From Sesamum alatum (Eukaryota > Streptophyta > Magnoliopsida > Lamiales > Pedaliaceae): a stretch of 64,000 nt of DNA. A program made the position numbers and the translations under genes. The notes below the pieces were generated by a model. It was not told where the DNA came from and searched no databases. It saw only the letters and a list, made by a program, of their open reading frames with translations. This document shows positions 23,901 through 35,342 of this stretch, piece after piece (position 1 is the stretch's first letter; the number at the start of each line of letters is the position of its first letter). The stretch spans positions 43,446,873-43,510,872 of the forward strand of contig JACGWO010000003.1 in NCBI GenBank assembly GCA_034509735.1, written 5' to 3'.

Positions 23901-25788
23901 AGATGATAAAGAGATAAAACTAACATGTAAGCTAGTCTCCTACAACAATTACAATAATATGTAGTTTAATTAGCAGTAAAACAGCATTCACAAATACATA
24001 AACAAGCATAAAAAGCGGTATTAAAATTCAATACAGCTAAGGACACAAAGTCAAGCATAATCCAAAGAAAATATATGCACAGCTATGGAAGCCACAGTCA
24101 AATAGGTTGGTTTCTTTTATGTTGATAGTAGCATTCCACAATTTTGCATGTTATTTGATGAGCATTCAATCCACATCCCTCCTAGCATTTCCAATCCAAA
24201 TACTCCTTTCCGTGCAGAGTCAGTACTGCTGAAGTTCATTCATTATTTTTTTTTTAGGAGTCACTATCTTGAGATTTTCCTTGAGTGTCTGCTATTAAAG
24301 AGAACTAACAAAAAAGTTATAAACTAATTACAAGAAATAAGCCTCCTACTTAATTAAAAATTAAATGGAGTATAGATGAAATCATCATTAAGAGCAATTC
24401 TTCCAAAGCATCTCCACCCTTTCAGTTGTTGTGCAGAAAATAACACATAAGTTCCATCAATTCTCAACTGCCTTATGATCAATAAATTACATATGTTTTT
24501 CAGAGAACAGACAATGAAGGGCAAATATGAAATAGAAATAGCATCTACCACTAGGGATCTTATCTACAACTCAGCTATTAATTTGAACCTGAATTATTTC
24601 GTTATCCAAATTTATGCTTCAAATTTAATGTTTTTTAACTGTCGGCATAACTAACCGGAAAAAAGAAAAAAATGGAACAAAAAGACAAAAGACGACCTCT
24701 ATATACGGCGTTTGTATATTTGACCACTTCCTCTAACCAACCTTTCCTAGGAGATCCAGACAACTAAACCAATTCTTACTAATGAAAGTAACCGCCTCAG
24801 AACCACATAAAATGAGATGATTGAATTATTTTGCAGATATGAAACAAAACCATGTAAATGCCATAGAGAATAGAAATATTTGCAACTACCTTACTGATGT
24901 TGGAGACAGGAGTGTTCCTTTCCTGTTGATCTTTCCAACGCGAATAGACACAAGAGGTGCACACAAGCACCTAGCTAGCAGACCAACTTCTGATGGCTCA
25001 AAGTGCTGCTTCATGAACAATAGGTAAGATAACAGTAGAATACAAACCATAAAGCTCAAGAAACGTGAGTGAAGGTTCAAAATCATCCAACAAAGGGTAA
25101 TCATCTACTTAAACAGAAAACAAATTGAGAAAGATGCAATTTAAATTAATTTTCACCCAAACAAACCACTTCCCTTAAACAATACAACTGCACCATCCCA
25201 ATACATCTACTTTCAGATTCTTCACTAGCATAATCCTAAAGTGGTTGACAATCAAAATTTAGAAAAAAAATAAATAAAAAAGTCATGAGATGCAAAAGCA
25301 AACACAATGCAGGGTCTGTTAATGACATTATAAGAACTCCTCTTCAAAAACGGTTCGGACCCCGGCAAAATGACTGTCTCAAGAATAACAAACAAAGAAA
25401 CCACAAAGGATGGGATTTTGAATTGAATGAGTATACATACCTGACTAAGGTGAGCTAGCAGACGACCCTCAGCCACACCAGTTGAGACATTAAGCTTCAG
25501 CAAAGGCTTCAACATCTCATCAGCACGACAGGCCCCCATAACCTGCATATCCAGCGCGCGTATCCATTGTAGAACCCCGTCCTCCCTATCACTGCTTTGT
25601 AGCAGCAGATCTTCATCACCATCCTCCACAAAAACCTCCGTTAACCTCCGCGTAATCGACGAATTCCCGCTGGCCAAAGTTCCTGAACCGCTCGAAGAAA
25701 CATCAATCGATTCCTCACCATCGGAATTTTGATCAACGTCATTCATCCTACGATCGTTAGTGAATTGACGTTCCCCCGGATTAACCAT
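20924..25788 (-). CDS. Conserved-looking plant protein of unknown function, 4 exons, 671 aa
   Basis: Exons: 25441-25788, 24890-25005, 22319-22559 and 20924-22234, all joined by GT-AG introns of 435, 2330 and 84 bp. Phases close exactly (348+116+241+1311 nt), ending in TGA. The ATG at 25788 (MVNPGERQFTND) is the first in frame after an upstream stop. Residues ~15-65 are acidic and Ser-rich. Residues ~66-175 hold conserved-looking segments (LQWIRALDMQVMGACRADE, FEPSEVGLLARCLCAPLVSI). Residues ~176-240 (SGRSFLIKTNGVDSYFWCCE, then HGIELLRKMKDLL) resemble a PH-like fold in pattern only. The C-terminal ~400 residues are Ser/Pro-rich with short conserved-looking motifs and look disordered. I do not recognise a named family. 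Clean splicing and open frames argue for a live gene. Transposons begin ~0.4 kb 5' of the ATG. Confidence 0.85.
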
Positions 25789-26167
25789 TTTTCGTCTCAA
25801 ATTTCTCAATTAATTAACGGTAAATTCGTCCGGAAATCCGAAACCGATTCCGAAACCCTACTAGATTTTTCCTTCACCAGTCAAAATTCGCTTCCACAAT
25901 CAAATCTCCAGAACATTTATACCGACGCAAACACAAATTCAATCGAGACAAAATCGCCAACGGAGAAATGAAGTTTAGACTTTAGAATATCCCTCTCACT
26001 GAAAACCTAACCCTCAGCGAAACGCGAATTCAAACGAGCACCAGGTTACATTTATAGGGGAAAAACATACAGATACCCAACGGACTGGGAAAGTTTCTTT
26101 CAAATCCGTTAAATGTAGGACTGACGTCCGGAACTTAATCACAATCATGCATGTTAAAGTAGACACA
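25789..26167 (-). promoter_or_regulatory. 5' UTR and proximal promoter of the host gene
   Basis: About 380 bp remain between the host ATG and the first Mutator-type element. It includes a 5' leader with aaaccgattccgaaacccta-type plant leader sequence. The original upstream DNA now resumes only after 37323, so any distal promoter has been displaced by about 11 kb. Confidence 0.5.
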
Positions 26168-26176
26168 AGCAATGCG

Positions 26177-26316
26177 GAGTTAATTGCAAAAGTAGTCCCA
26201 TAATACAGGCTCTATTGCAATTTTGGTCCCATACTTTACAGAATAGCCAAAACTAGTCCCGTAATTTAACTTTTTGTTGCAAAACTGATCCCACCGTTAA
26301 CTTTTTAACGGAAAGG
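26177..26316 (+). repeat. Left TIR of element A
   Basis: Inverted copy of 30915-31055. It contains four spaced 'gtccca/gatccca' words. Confidence 0.9.
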
Positions 26317-26390
26317 CTAAAAAAACGTTACTTTTACCTGTAGGGGGGGTTAGTTGATTGGTAGGTAAAGGTTAGTGGGGAGAAATTGGG

Positions 26391-26397
26391 TATAAAA
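26391..26397 (+). promoter_or_regulatory. TATA box of the element A GRF gene
   Basis: The sequence tataaaa sits 75 bp inside the left TIR and 111 bp before the ATG at 26502. This leaves a normal ~80-bp leader. No other TATA-like site lies between the TIR and the ATG. Confidence 0.6.
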
Positions 26398-26501
26398 GGT
26401 GTATTGGAGGAAATAAATTCATTTCCTTGTCTTTCTTCATCTCTCTTGCTATTTTTATCTCAAACTTCATTTTATTTTATTTTTTTTTATTTTGCTGGAA
26501 A

Positions 26502-26867
26502 ATGTCTTCATCTTCAACAACACAAAATCGTCAACGGGTCATGTGCTATTGTGGAGAATTTGCTCGATTGAGGACTTCTTGGACATCCGAAAATCCGGGA
26601 CGAAGATTTTTCTGTTGCTCTAAAGGTATGACTGCCGAAGATTGTGGTTTTTTTTCTTGGGAAGATATACCGATGTGTGCAAGAGCAAAGGAGATAATTC
26701 CTGGTTTATTACGCCGAATAAATCGACAGGAAGGTGAAATTAAAACTCTCAATGATAAGGTGAAGGCTTTGGAGGCGAAGAATGCAAACTTGCAACGACA
26801 AAGGAAGTTATTTCTTATGTTGTTGTTTATTTCTTGGATTCCATTTGTGTTTAAGTTATTTATTTGA
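26502..26867 (+). CDS. GRF zinc-finger / coiled-coil / transmembrane protein encoded by element A
   Basis: This is an intact 121-aa, single-exon frame. Residues ~14-58 form a GRF-type finger: CYCGEFARLRTSW, then NPGRRFFCCSKG and CGFFSWEDIP, giving C, C, C and C ligands plus the GRRF motif. GRF fingers bind single-stranded nucleic acid in APE2, NEIL3 and topoisomerase III. Residues ~72-100 (RRINRQEGEIKTLNDKVKAL) look like a coiled coil. The last ~18 residues (FLMLLFISWIPFVFKLFI) form one hydrophobic span, so the protein is probably tail-anchored. The layout resembles plant proteins of the At4g04775 type. The start is chosen because the 36 upstream codons of the longer frame are low-complexity and follow the TATA box. 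It occupies the mudrB position. Whether it aids transposition is inference. Confidence 0.82.
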   Translation: MSSSSTTQNRQRVMCYCGEFARLRTSWTSENPGRRFFCCSKGMTAEDCGFFSWEDIPMCARAKEIIPGLLRRINRQEGEIKTLNDKVKALEAKNANLQRQRKLFLMLLFISWIPFVFKLFI

Positions 26868-27135
26868 AGGATTGTAATGAACTATTATGTTAGATGTATT
26901 GAACTATGTTGTTTAAATGACCAACCTGTTAATAACATGTTAAATAATGGACATCAATCCTTCATCCAAAAACTTGCCAAAAAATGGCCAACTTGCCATA
27001 GCACCAAAGTTAGCAATGTATATCCAAAAACATACAACCAAAAGCACTGTAAATTCAAAACTAATTGCAATAGTTTAATAAGCAATTCATCCAAAAATTA
27101 AACCCAACAGTTTACAACCACCCTCACAACAAATT

Positions 27136-30100
27136 TCATGCCTTTTTTTTCCCTTGAGACTTGTCTCTTGAAGCCTTCTTTGAAGCATTTTGTGCTGAAA
27201 CTGCAGCCTCCAAATGTGACATTGTAACAAACTTTTTGCTCCTTTGGATGAAAACTGGAAAAGAAGGGCCTTCAGTGGGTGTATGGGTGGACTTGATTAT
27301 CCCATGTGGTTCATCAGTTGCATCCTTTGATCTTGGAGGAATGAATGTAGGGTTTGGTGGGTTGCTTACCTGCTTAAACACAGTGATTAGTACAGATTTA
27401 TTTGAAAATAAGTAACTTTAAGTGAGTCAAGAAAATGTACAGTTTTGAAGGTTTGTGGCCTGTTTTCTCCAGAATTTGAAGGCCCACTGCTGGTCATATC
27501 CACCAACTGCAATAAATTAAATACAAGTTAAATGTTGCTGAATTCAAAATATCAATAAAATGTACATAATATAATAATATCACTTGCCCTCTTAATGGCA
27601 TTGGTAACAGGAACAAGGTGGGGCATCCCTGACCTTATTCTTTTCCTTGCCTGCAAAAATATTAAAAGTGGTCAATAAAGAATCAATAAGTGCACAACAA
27701 ACAATACAAGACATGTGAGCATACAGGTGCTGGTGCAGGAATCAATTTTGTTTGATTTAAGTCTTGTGATTCCTCTTGTGTTGCTGATGGCACATCTTCA
27801 GCAACAAGAATCTCTTCAGCAACAGGGGCTGGTGCAGGAATCTCTTCAGCAACAGGGGCTGGTTCAGGTATCTCTTCAGCAACAGGGAACTCTTCAGCAG
27901 GGAACTCTTCAGCAAATTTCCTCCATGTACATCCCTTCCTGTTATGCCCTTCCCCCCCACAGAACTTGCAATGAACTTTCCATGTTTGTCTTTTCATTTT
28001 AACTTCACTGTTTGCACCTCTTTTGTCCTTCCTATTCCTTCTTAGTTGTTCATCTGGCTCAAGCCTTCTTGCTCTAGCTGGTCTTCCCTTTTTTCTTCCA
28101 AAGTTTGGTGGAATAGGTGGGATGTAACCTGTTTTCTCCCACAAGCTAGACCCATCCATTGGCATAATTGCAGGCTGATAAACCTTCCTATATTGCTCAA
28201 CCGTGTAGTACTCACTCACAAAATCTTCAGGGTTTAACCTTTGACAACATATTGCACTTATGCCATGTTTACAGGGAATTCCACTTAATTGCCATCTTCT
28301 ACATGAACAGGTTTGTGCCCTCAGATCAACAGAATATCTGCTCCCATCATAGCAAGAAATCTCATATGCAAAGTCTGTTGATTTGATTGGTATGCAATCC
28401 CCCATCTTCCCCATGTTTTTTTCAATGATTTTCTGTATCTTAGGACATAGCTTTTTTCCTGCCCATTTGTCTTCACATTTATCTCTGTTTTGTTGTAACC
28501 TTGTCATGAGAAACTCTCTAATCCACTCCAGCATGGTCAGTATAGGCTTTTCCCTAGCCTCTAGAATGGTGCTATTGAAAGATTCACACACATTATTCAG
28601 CAAAATATCACATTTTGGCCATGTATTAAAATGTGATCTACTCCATTGTGAAGCAGGTTTATCTTTCAACCATTCTAAGCATAAAGGGTCCAACATCCCA
28701 ATTTCTTTCATACAACAATCAAACTCTGAAATTGTACTTGCTCTAGCTGCATTCCATAACCCCCTTTTAAATGCTAAGCCTTTGAAACCAGCAGATTTCA
28801 TGTTCCCGTGTAGGTGCCTGACACAAAACCTGTTGTCGGCACCTGGGAATACTTTCTCAAATGCAGGAACAAGACCCTTTTGTTTATCACTAATGAAAGA
28901 CATCATTCCTCTCTATCATAAGGTCTTCTTTTAGTAGCATCAAGAACCACTCCCATGCAATCTTTGTTTCACTAGTTACTATTGCATATGCAATTGGAAA
29001 CAATGCATTATTTGGGTCTATTGAAACTGCACACAGTAGAACCCCTTTATGTGGACCCTTTAAGTGACACCCGTCTACACCAATTATTGGTCTACACCCA
29101 GCCAAAAAACCCTGTTTTAAGGCTTTAAAACAAACATAAAATCTTTCAAATTTTCTGCTCCCCCCTTCAGCAACATCATCACTCAAATTCAGGATGACAG
29201 TTGTTCCTGGATTTTTTCTTCTTAAAGCACTAGCATAATCCCATAGTCTGGAGTATTGTTCATCAGAATTACCTTCAATTGCTTTTATGGCTTTTCTCTT
29301 TGCTCTGTAAGCTTGGTACTTAGACACATTGCACTTTATATCCTTAATGACATCATTTCTGAAGCCCTTAACACCCCTCTTAGGATTAGACCTAAAAAAC
29401 CTCTTCATACTTCTTAGAAAGCCATTCTGCTTTAACATTATTCACATGAAAGCTTCTCCCACATGTGTGATTAGGGTTATATTCTCTGATTTGAAATGAA
29501 GCTTCATTCTTTACTTTCAATGCATTAATGTGCCATTCACAAGCTTCTTCTTTACATCTGGCATATATCCTTCTGTTGTCATTTTTTGTAATTTTTAGAT
29601 TCCTGCAAGTCTTGATTGCATGAGACTGTACAGCTTCTTTAAACTCCTTTTTATTACTGAAAATCATCCCCATCACAAAATCAGGTGCAAACTTATCACT
29701 GGGATTGAATATAGAATAGCTTTTATCCCTCACCCCATCATCTGATTCTTTACCACTATCAAATTCATCACTACTCCCTAATGTATCAGACTCCTCTCCC
29801 TCAGATGATTCTTCATGTTCAGTCCCATCCCCTTCATTTGGCCCTGTCCACTCTACATCTTTATCAACATGTTTTTCATAGAGTGCATCATCAGTTCCCT
29901 CACTATCTCCATCATCTAAGTTGTAGTCACTGTCAAACAATTCACTTTCTGTCTCATCTCCCCCATCTACCCTGTTCTCTGTATGTTCATGTTGTGATGA
30001 TACTGTTTTAGCAAGAAGATACAGGGTAATTTCAGGCCCTTTTCCATCCACTAACTGCCACAGTTTAGTTTCAAATCTTATCTCTCTGAATTTATGTAGA

Positions 30101-30661
30101 GAGCATCAATTCTGTAGTATTTTACATTCTCATTATACCCTATTTCTGCTGCAAATTGTTTCAAATCTTTCATTGAAAGTGTTGACAGATCAACACAATC
30201 AAAAATAGACACCATCCCCCCATCATATGTTGCTGTAGGTTGATCAATTAAATTACCCCCATGGTGAATTTTAAAAGTTACAAGGCCTGTGCCATCCCCT
30301 GGTTTAAAAAAAAATTAAAAAAATCCAACATTACCAACAGCAAGAAAGGACCACAATATACTACAGAAAATGGGACCACAACACAGACAAAAAACGGAAT
30401 CATTCATCCAATATCATTCATTTCACAAAACAGACAAAAATGCAAGTACATCAAAATGATTGAAGCATGCTAAAAATACAACAAGAAATACAATAAAATA
30501 CAACGAAACACAACAAATACAACAAGAAATTACAATAAAGTTCAACAAAATACAAGAAAAATACAGGCTTCATCTCTTCTCAACAAAATAAAAAAAATGA
30601 AAAACCTTCACATACCGTAATTTGGTGTTGGACATTCCAGTAATTCGCGAGGCCGTAACAT
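27136..30661 (-). pseudogene. MuDR-type transposase of element A (five exons, frame-broken)
   Basis: Predicted exons: 30616-30661, 27725-30298, 27588-27650 (GC donor), 27441-27506 and 27136-27369, all phase-compatible, ~990 aa. Exon 2 begins with a PB1-like N-terminal region (VTFKIHHGG), then an acidic stretch. The MuDR DNA-binding region (NDNRRIYARCKEEACEWHI) follows. The DDE core has IIGVDGCHLKG, FISDKQKGL and NNVCESFNS, the usual catalytic positions. A SWIM finger (CSCRRWQLSGIPCKH) and a CCHC knuckle (CKFCGGEGHNRKGC) come next, then a Pro/Glu repeat tail. Three lesions are seen: near 30100, in a T run near 29395, and near 28905. Each looks like a small indel, so the copy is nonfunctional unless these are assembly errors. 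Confidence 0.88.
27795..27905 (-). repeat. 30-bp coding repeat in the transposase tail
   Basis: Two full and several partial copies of a unit encoding AEEIPAPAPV. Length is a multiple of three, so the frame is kept. Confidence 0.8.
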
Positions 30662-30846
30662 CTTTTCTCGAAAATGAGAACTTGTGCAGCTGCTCCTCTC
30701 TTCTTCGCGTCAAAATCTATGAATTCTTCACAAGGGGATTAGGGATTAGGGTTTTCTATTTTGAGGGAAATCTTCATCTGATTTCTCTCTCCCCGTTTTT
30801 TTTACTTTCATTCCGTAATTTTTTTTTTTTTTACTAATTACCGTTC

Positions 30847-30864
30847 AACCGGCTGCAGCCGGTT
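30847..30864. repeat. 18-bp perfect palindrome next to the right TIR of element A
   Basis: aaccggctgcagccggtt equals its own reverse complement. It lies about 50 bp inside the right TIR, upstream of the transposase start. No equivalent is seen near the left TIR. Confidence 0.85.
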
Positions 30865-30893
30865 ACAAGAGGTAAATAGCCAGTGACGCTAAC

Positions 30894-30916
30894 GGCCACG
30901 TGCGAAGCACGTGGCC
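30894..30916. repeat. Hairpin with 10-bp stem at the inner edge of the right TIR
   Basis: ggccacgtgc and gcacgtggcc are separated by gaa. The stem contains two CACGTG G-box cores, a plant bZIP/bHLH binding site, in the transposase promoter region. Confidence 0.8.
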
Positions 30917-31055
30917 TTTCCGTTAAAAAGTTAACGGTGGGATCAGTTTTTGCAACAAAAAGTTAAATTACAGGACTAGTTTTGGCTATTCTGTAAAGTA
31001 TGGGACCAAAATTGCAATGGGGCCTGTATTATGGGACTACTTTTGCAATTAACTC
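30915..31055 (-). repeat. Right TIR of element A
   Basis: Inverted copy of 26177-26316 ending in gcaattaactc, directly followed by agcaatgcg. Confidence 0.9.
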
Positions 31056-31064
31056 AGCAATGCG
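31056..31064. repeat. Shared target-site copy between elements A and B
   Basis: agcaatgcg serves as the right target duplication of A and the left one of B. Further copies are at 26168-26176, 35798-35806 and 37315-37323. Confidence 0.92.
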
Positions 31065-31303
31065 GGTAAAATTATTTAAAAAATGTAAAAAAAAAGAATT
31101 AAAATTGGTGTGTTTCCATACCAATTTCGTTTTTAAGCGGAAACGGGATTTGTAACCCCGTCTGTTGAAGAGATAGGGTTACAAAGTCCGTTTTATGAGA
31201 AGCATGTCAGCATTTATGCTGACTTCTATGTCAGCATCTATGCTACAGCATAAATGCTGTATTTATCCTTCACTTTTCAAGTGAAGGTCCAACCTTCACT
31301 TGG

Positions 31304-31310
31304 CTATATA
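31304..31310 (+). promoter_or_regulatory. TATA box of the element B PMD gene
   Basis: ctatataag about 100 bp upstream of the ATG at 31406, followed by a gaggggaggg leader and CT-rich sequence typical of plant 5' UTRs. Confidence 0.6.
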
Positions 31311-31405
31311 AGGGGAGGGGGAGGGGAGAGTGAATTGTTAACATCAATTCACTCCTTCTCCTTTTGTTCTTCACTCCTTCTCCTTTTCTTCTTCAGTTTT
31401 TTATT

Positions 31406-33470
31406 ATGGCGAATTTTGGTCCACATGATAATAGTGTATTATATGATCAAAGAAATCATCGTTCTGAAGATGTGTCCGGAAATGAGGACACACACTTAAT
31501 AATACGGCGTGGCGATACTAGTTTTTTTTGAAATATTCAAATAATCTCGCGCCATCCTCGAGTTCTACAAGCACTATATCACATGGGTTTTTTGGGTGTT
31601 TTTAGGTGTGGTCGTATTGAAATTGATCAACACCTCATTACCGCATTAATAGAGAGATGGCGGCCCGAAACTCATACTTTTCATTTTCCGATAGGGGAGG
31701 CCACTATCACACAACAGGACATCACCATTATCTGGCACCTTTCCAGTGGGCGGTTAATCCTATCACAGGAGTAGATTTCACGACGCTCAATTCCATAATG
31801 GCAGGAATATTGCTCTAACTTATTGGGGTTTATTCCGCCGGAGGATACATTTAAGCACTCCCAGATAAGACTACCCGTCTTACATGAATGGCTAGTGGTC
31901 AACACTTGTGATAATGACAGTCCCTAGGAGGAAGTATTGCAAGAGGCACATGTATGTGCTTTGTGCATTCTTGGTGGATTGTTGTGTCCTGATGCCACCG
32001 GAAACTGTGTGTCCTATTGTATTGCAACACATGGAGGATATTGAAGATGACCCCCCTAATTGGGGTAGCGGTGTTGGGATATATGTACAGGGAGCTTTGT
32101 ACGGCGAGTCAGCGCGGTAAAATAAACATAGGTGGGGCTATGCAACTGCTACAAATATGGGCATGGTCCCGTATTACTATAATAGCACCTATTCGGTCTG
32201 ATGATGTGTTAGAGATATGTCCAACCATCATTGATGACGAAAATGTTCTACCTCTCCCGCCATATGCCGCAAGGTATACATAATTCATTTATACATTTAA
32301 TCATAAAATATTTCAATTTTTATTATTTTAATTCTATGTGGTATTTGTTATTTTTGTAGGTGGTCTCGGCATATATCCCAGACGCACACTGCACATAATG
32401 CATTGCGTGTTATCAGGGCTATGTTTGACAGGATGCAAGAAAATGAGGTAAGTGGCTCATCACATTTTCACGTTTAACATAGATTATCATATTTAATGAA
32501 ATAATTTAATTGTGCAGTTTATTTGGAACCCGTATGATGGAAATGATCCGGGTGTCAGTTCATTGCCCGTATATGCCGGCCACGTGCCATGGAACATTAG
32601 ATGCCCCTTGATTCATTATGCAATTGTTGAGGTGCATCATGTAGAACGAGTTCTCCGTCAGTTTGAAATGCTTCAAGACATCCCCCCGAATCCACTAGTA
32701 AGTGAAAGACGATTACATTCCATCACAAGACGGGGTCGATAAGATGCAGATTGGGCTTCGTTCCATCAACACTATATTGCACAATGGAAAGACGTTCAAT
32801 CAATATTGGTAGTGAGACCCGAAATCACGTATGGCCGTGGGACAGTGCCAGATTATATGAACTGGTATCACCACATAACAAGGGTCCAAATTTCTCATAC
32901 GGAAGTTCCACCCGGATATCGTCCTGCTAATCCAAGTGATTGGGAATATATAGTAAATCGTAACTTGTCTATTTTGTTGCTATTTAAAGACGTTCAATAT
33001 ATAATTTATTTTTTTATGTACGTTGCAAGCTCACAGATTGGAACAACTGATGATCGAATACGACAATGTCCGAGGACTACGTGATGGCCTACATGAACTG
33101 GTCAATTATTCACGTGCACGGTACCCTGTTGTCGGGGAGGGCCGACTACCAATTATGTTCCAAATGATGAGGCAGCCCATCTACTTCGTATCATCAAACA
33201 GGCCCATCTACTTCATATCATCAAACAGGCCCTATGATGACACATACGCCATCAAATGTCTGGCAAGCTAATCCATCATACAGTCAAGCACAATTTCAAA
33301 ATATTAATGAGGAGCTACGGAGACATTACGGGATATCACCTGTTTCGTTTGACTTAAACAGTACTAGCGAGCCCTCTCAACCGGTTCAGGACGATAGGCC
33401 CCGACGGGCCTTGTCAATCGTTTGGCGAGCCCTCTCAACTGTTTGGGCCTTGTCAATCCTTTGCAGCTAA
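31406..33470 (+). pseudogene. Plant mobile domain (PMD) gene of element B, broken and 3'-truncated
   Basis: The ATG at 31406 opens MANFGPHDNSVLYDQRNHRS. The frame stops at about 31530 (DTSFF then TGA) and resumes with HPRVLQALYHMGFLGVFRCG and the family hallmark LITALIERWRPETHTFHFPI...TITQQDITIIW. A further break follows near 31740. Later blocks are KINIGGAMQLLQIWAWSRI (32110-32170), an exon at 32361-32448 (HTAHNALRVIRAMFDRMQ) and one from 32518 (FIWNPYDGNDPGV...VPWNIRCPLIHYAIVE), with an in-frame TAA near 32741. Introns are GT-AG. PMD is the PF10536 domain of MAIN/MAIL1, also known from transposons. The usual C-terminal part seen at 50965-51612 is missing here. Confidence 0.82.
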
Positions 33471-33479
33471 TTATATGCT

Positions 33480-35342
33480 TCCTCATTCAAGCCCCTAATT
33501 TCCTTCATTATTCTGTCAAACTACGGCTCATCTGCTCTGCACCGGCTCTCTCCAACAAAGATCTTTCAATTGAACATTGTTGAACTTCTTGTTAAGTTAG
33601 AACACACGTGCCGTAAACAAAACCTATGTACCCCACGAGGAAACTTGAATGCTGGAACATGGTTGACGGCATTGATCAACCCACTATGTCGGTCAGAAAT
33701 GAGGCAAATTCGGTCCTCTTCACCTATCAGTAGATGTTTGGCAAGCATTTTCAAGAACCATCGCCAACTATCCAGTGATTCTTCATCTACAAGTGCGAAG
33801 GTCAACGACAGTACTTGTTGATTTGCATCCATACCAACTGCCACTAATAACTTATGTCGGTACTTTGTGTACAAATGCGTTCCGTCTACACTTATAACAT
33901 TTCGGCAATAGCGGAATCCCTCAATGCACTGTCTGAAAGCCCAAAATACATAGTTCAATATTTTAATCCCCTGCCTTTTAGTGTCCAAATGCGACCACTC
34001 CACAACAGTCCCCGGGTTATATTTTTGCAATGCAGCCATAAATCGAGGCAACTTCTGTACCGAGCTTTTCCACGTTCCATAAACCTGTTCTCTAGCTGCC
34101 TGCAAGGATTGCCAAGCCTTCTAATAAGTGATTTCAAATCCAAAGCGATCTTTTACACTTTGTTGGACATATTCTATGTCGTAACCAGGGTCTTGACGAA
34201 CCATACCCAATAAATGTGTCGCAATCATACCCTTACCCAAGTTACGATGAGAAACAGAAATCTCATTCATTAAGCATGTATGCGGCCCAACATATTGGGT
34301 AATCCTAAATAAAACCCATTTTAGACTTCAGTATACCACGTAACATCCAGCTGCACCCAGTCTCCGCTTCATATTTGCACGCAACTTTCCACAATTTGGG
34401 TTTGCTCTCAACTACGCGGTATTCTAGTCTTGCTCAGCGCACGGAGAAATCCTGTACACTTGCAATCAAGTGGTCCTTGCTTTTGAAAATCATACCTGCA
34501 CCGAGCTCTCCACAATTAGAGTCATAAAAATCCCCCCATTTGCCAGTAGGGATATCTATGGAGTCAACAGGCACCTCGGGATGTGTCATTGTGAAGAATG
34601 GAACAACAGGATATAGAGAAGGAGGTTCAGATGCAATAGGTATGTTCAAATCAATTGCTTGTTGTTGTTCATCTGTCGACTCAAAACTACTGCCTCCAAG
34701 CACATCCAACATAACTGGAATGCTGACTTCATCGTCATTTTCAAGATCCTCGTCAGCTTGAATATCTTCTTCAACCTCATCCGGTTCTGAGTTCATCCGA
34801 TCATCATATAAGCAACTATCTGTTTCGGGGTCGCATTTAAATCGTCACTGTCGTCATAGTGGTATGTGGATAGACCTGCATGATCTTCATTTAGCCCAAA
34901 CCTATCCATAGCCTCAGTAACTGCTGGCAAGTTGGGCGCATCTTGTGTTAACATAGTCATATATGCGCCCCAATCACCAACAAATGGGTCATCTTATACG
35001 ATATTCTCACAAAGCATCTCTGTTTCAACAAAAATATCAACATACGAATTTCCACTGGTGGGACTGAAAAAATTGAACATCTTCATCTGTCTTAATCAGC
35101 AACACCGTCTCCCGCCACCGGCCACCACAACAGCTTGTGTACTTAAAATATATTTGTAACTTATAATCAACCCTACGGAGTCTAAGTAGTTCGAACAAAA
35201 TCGACTCTAATTCAACAAATGTAGTACTACGACATATTTTCATAAATCGGAAAGCCGGACGATCATAACCCACACAATCATATGACTCAATTCGTTGACC
35301 TCCATCGTATATAACAATATCAATATTGTTTTGATCTGTCAT
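33480..35342 (-). pseudogene. MULE transposase of element B, broken and 3'-truncated
   Basis: The start is the ATG at 35342 (MTDQNNIDIVIYDGG) after a TATA-like tatatata near 35535 in the right TIR-proximal leader. The N-terminal region includes TTFVELESILFELLRLRR and RETVLLIKTDEDVQFF. An acidic segment around 34450-34796 ends in GAGMIFKSKDHLIASVQDFS, the start of the MuDR DNA-binding domain. The core at 33566-34105 keeps VISVDGTHLYTKYRHKLLVA (first catalytic D), DSWRWFLKML and CLISDRHSGLINAV (second D). The third acidic residue, the SWIM finger and the C-terminus are deleted. Several stops lie between 34110 and 34430, so it cannot encode an active enzyme. Confidence 0.82.

Larger units (their letters stand above)
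26177..31055 (-). mobile_element. Mutator-like element A (MuDR-like, GRF gene plus transposase), 4879 bp
   Basis: The ~140-bp TIRs are 26177-26316 and 30915-31055, starting gagttaattgcaaaagtag and strongly matching over their length. The 9-bp target duplication agcaatgcg is at 26168-26176 and 31056-31064. Two genes converge: a small GRF-finger gene on plus from the left TIR and a MuDR-type transposase on minus from the right TIR. This is the same plan as maize MuDR, with a different second gene. The transposase frame is broken, so this copy depends on another for movement. It is the outermost (leftmost) of three stacked elements. Confidence 0.92.

Noticed and set aside
28383..28934. 183-codon plus-strand frame
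   Set aside because: Antisense to the element A transposase. A shadow frame.
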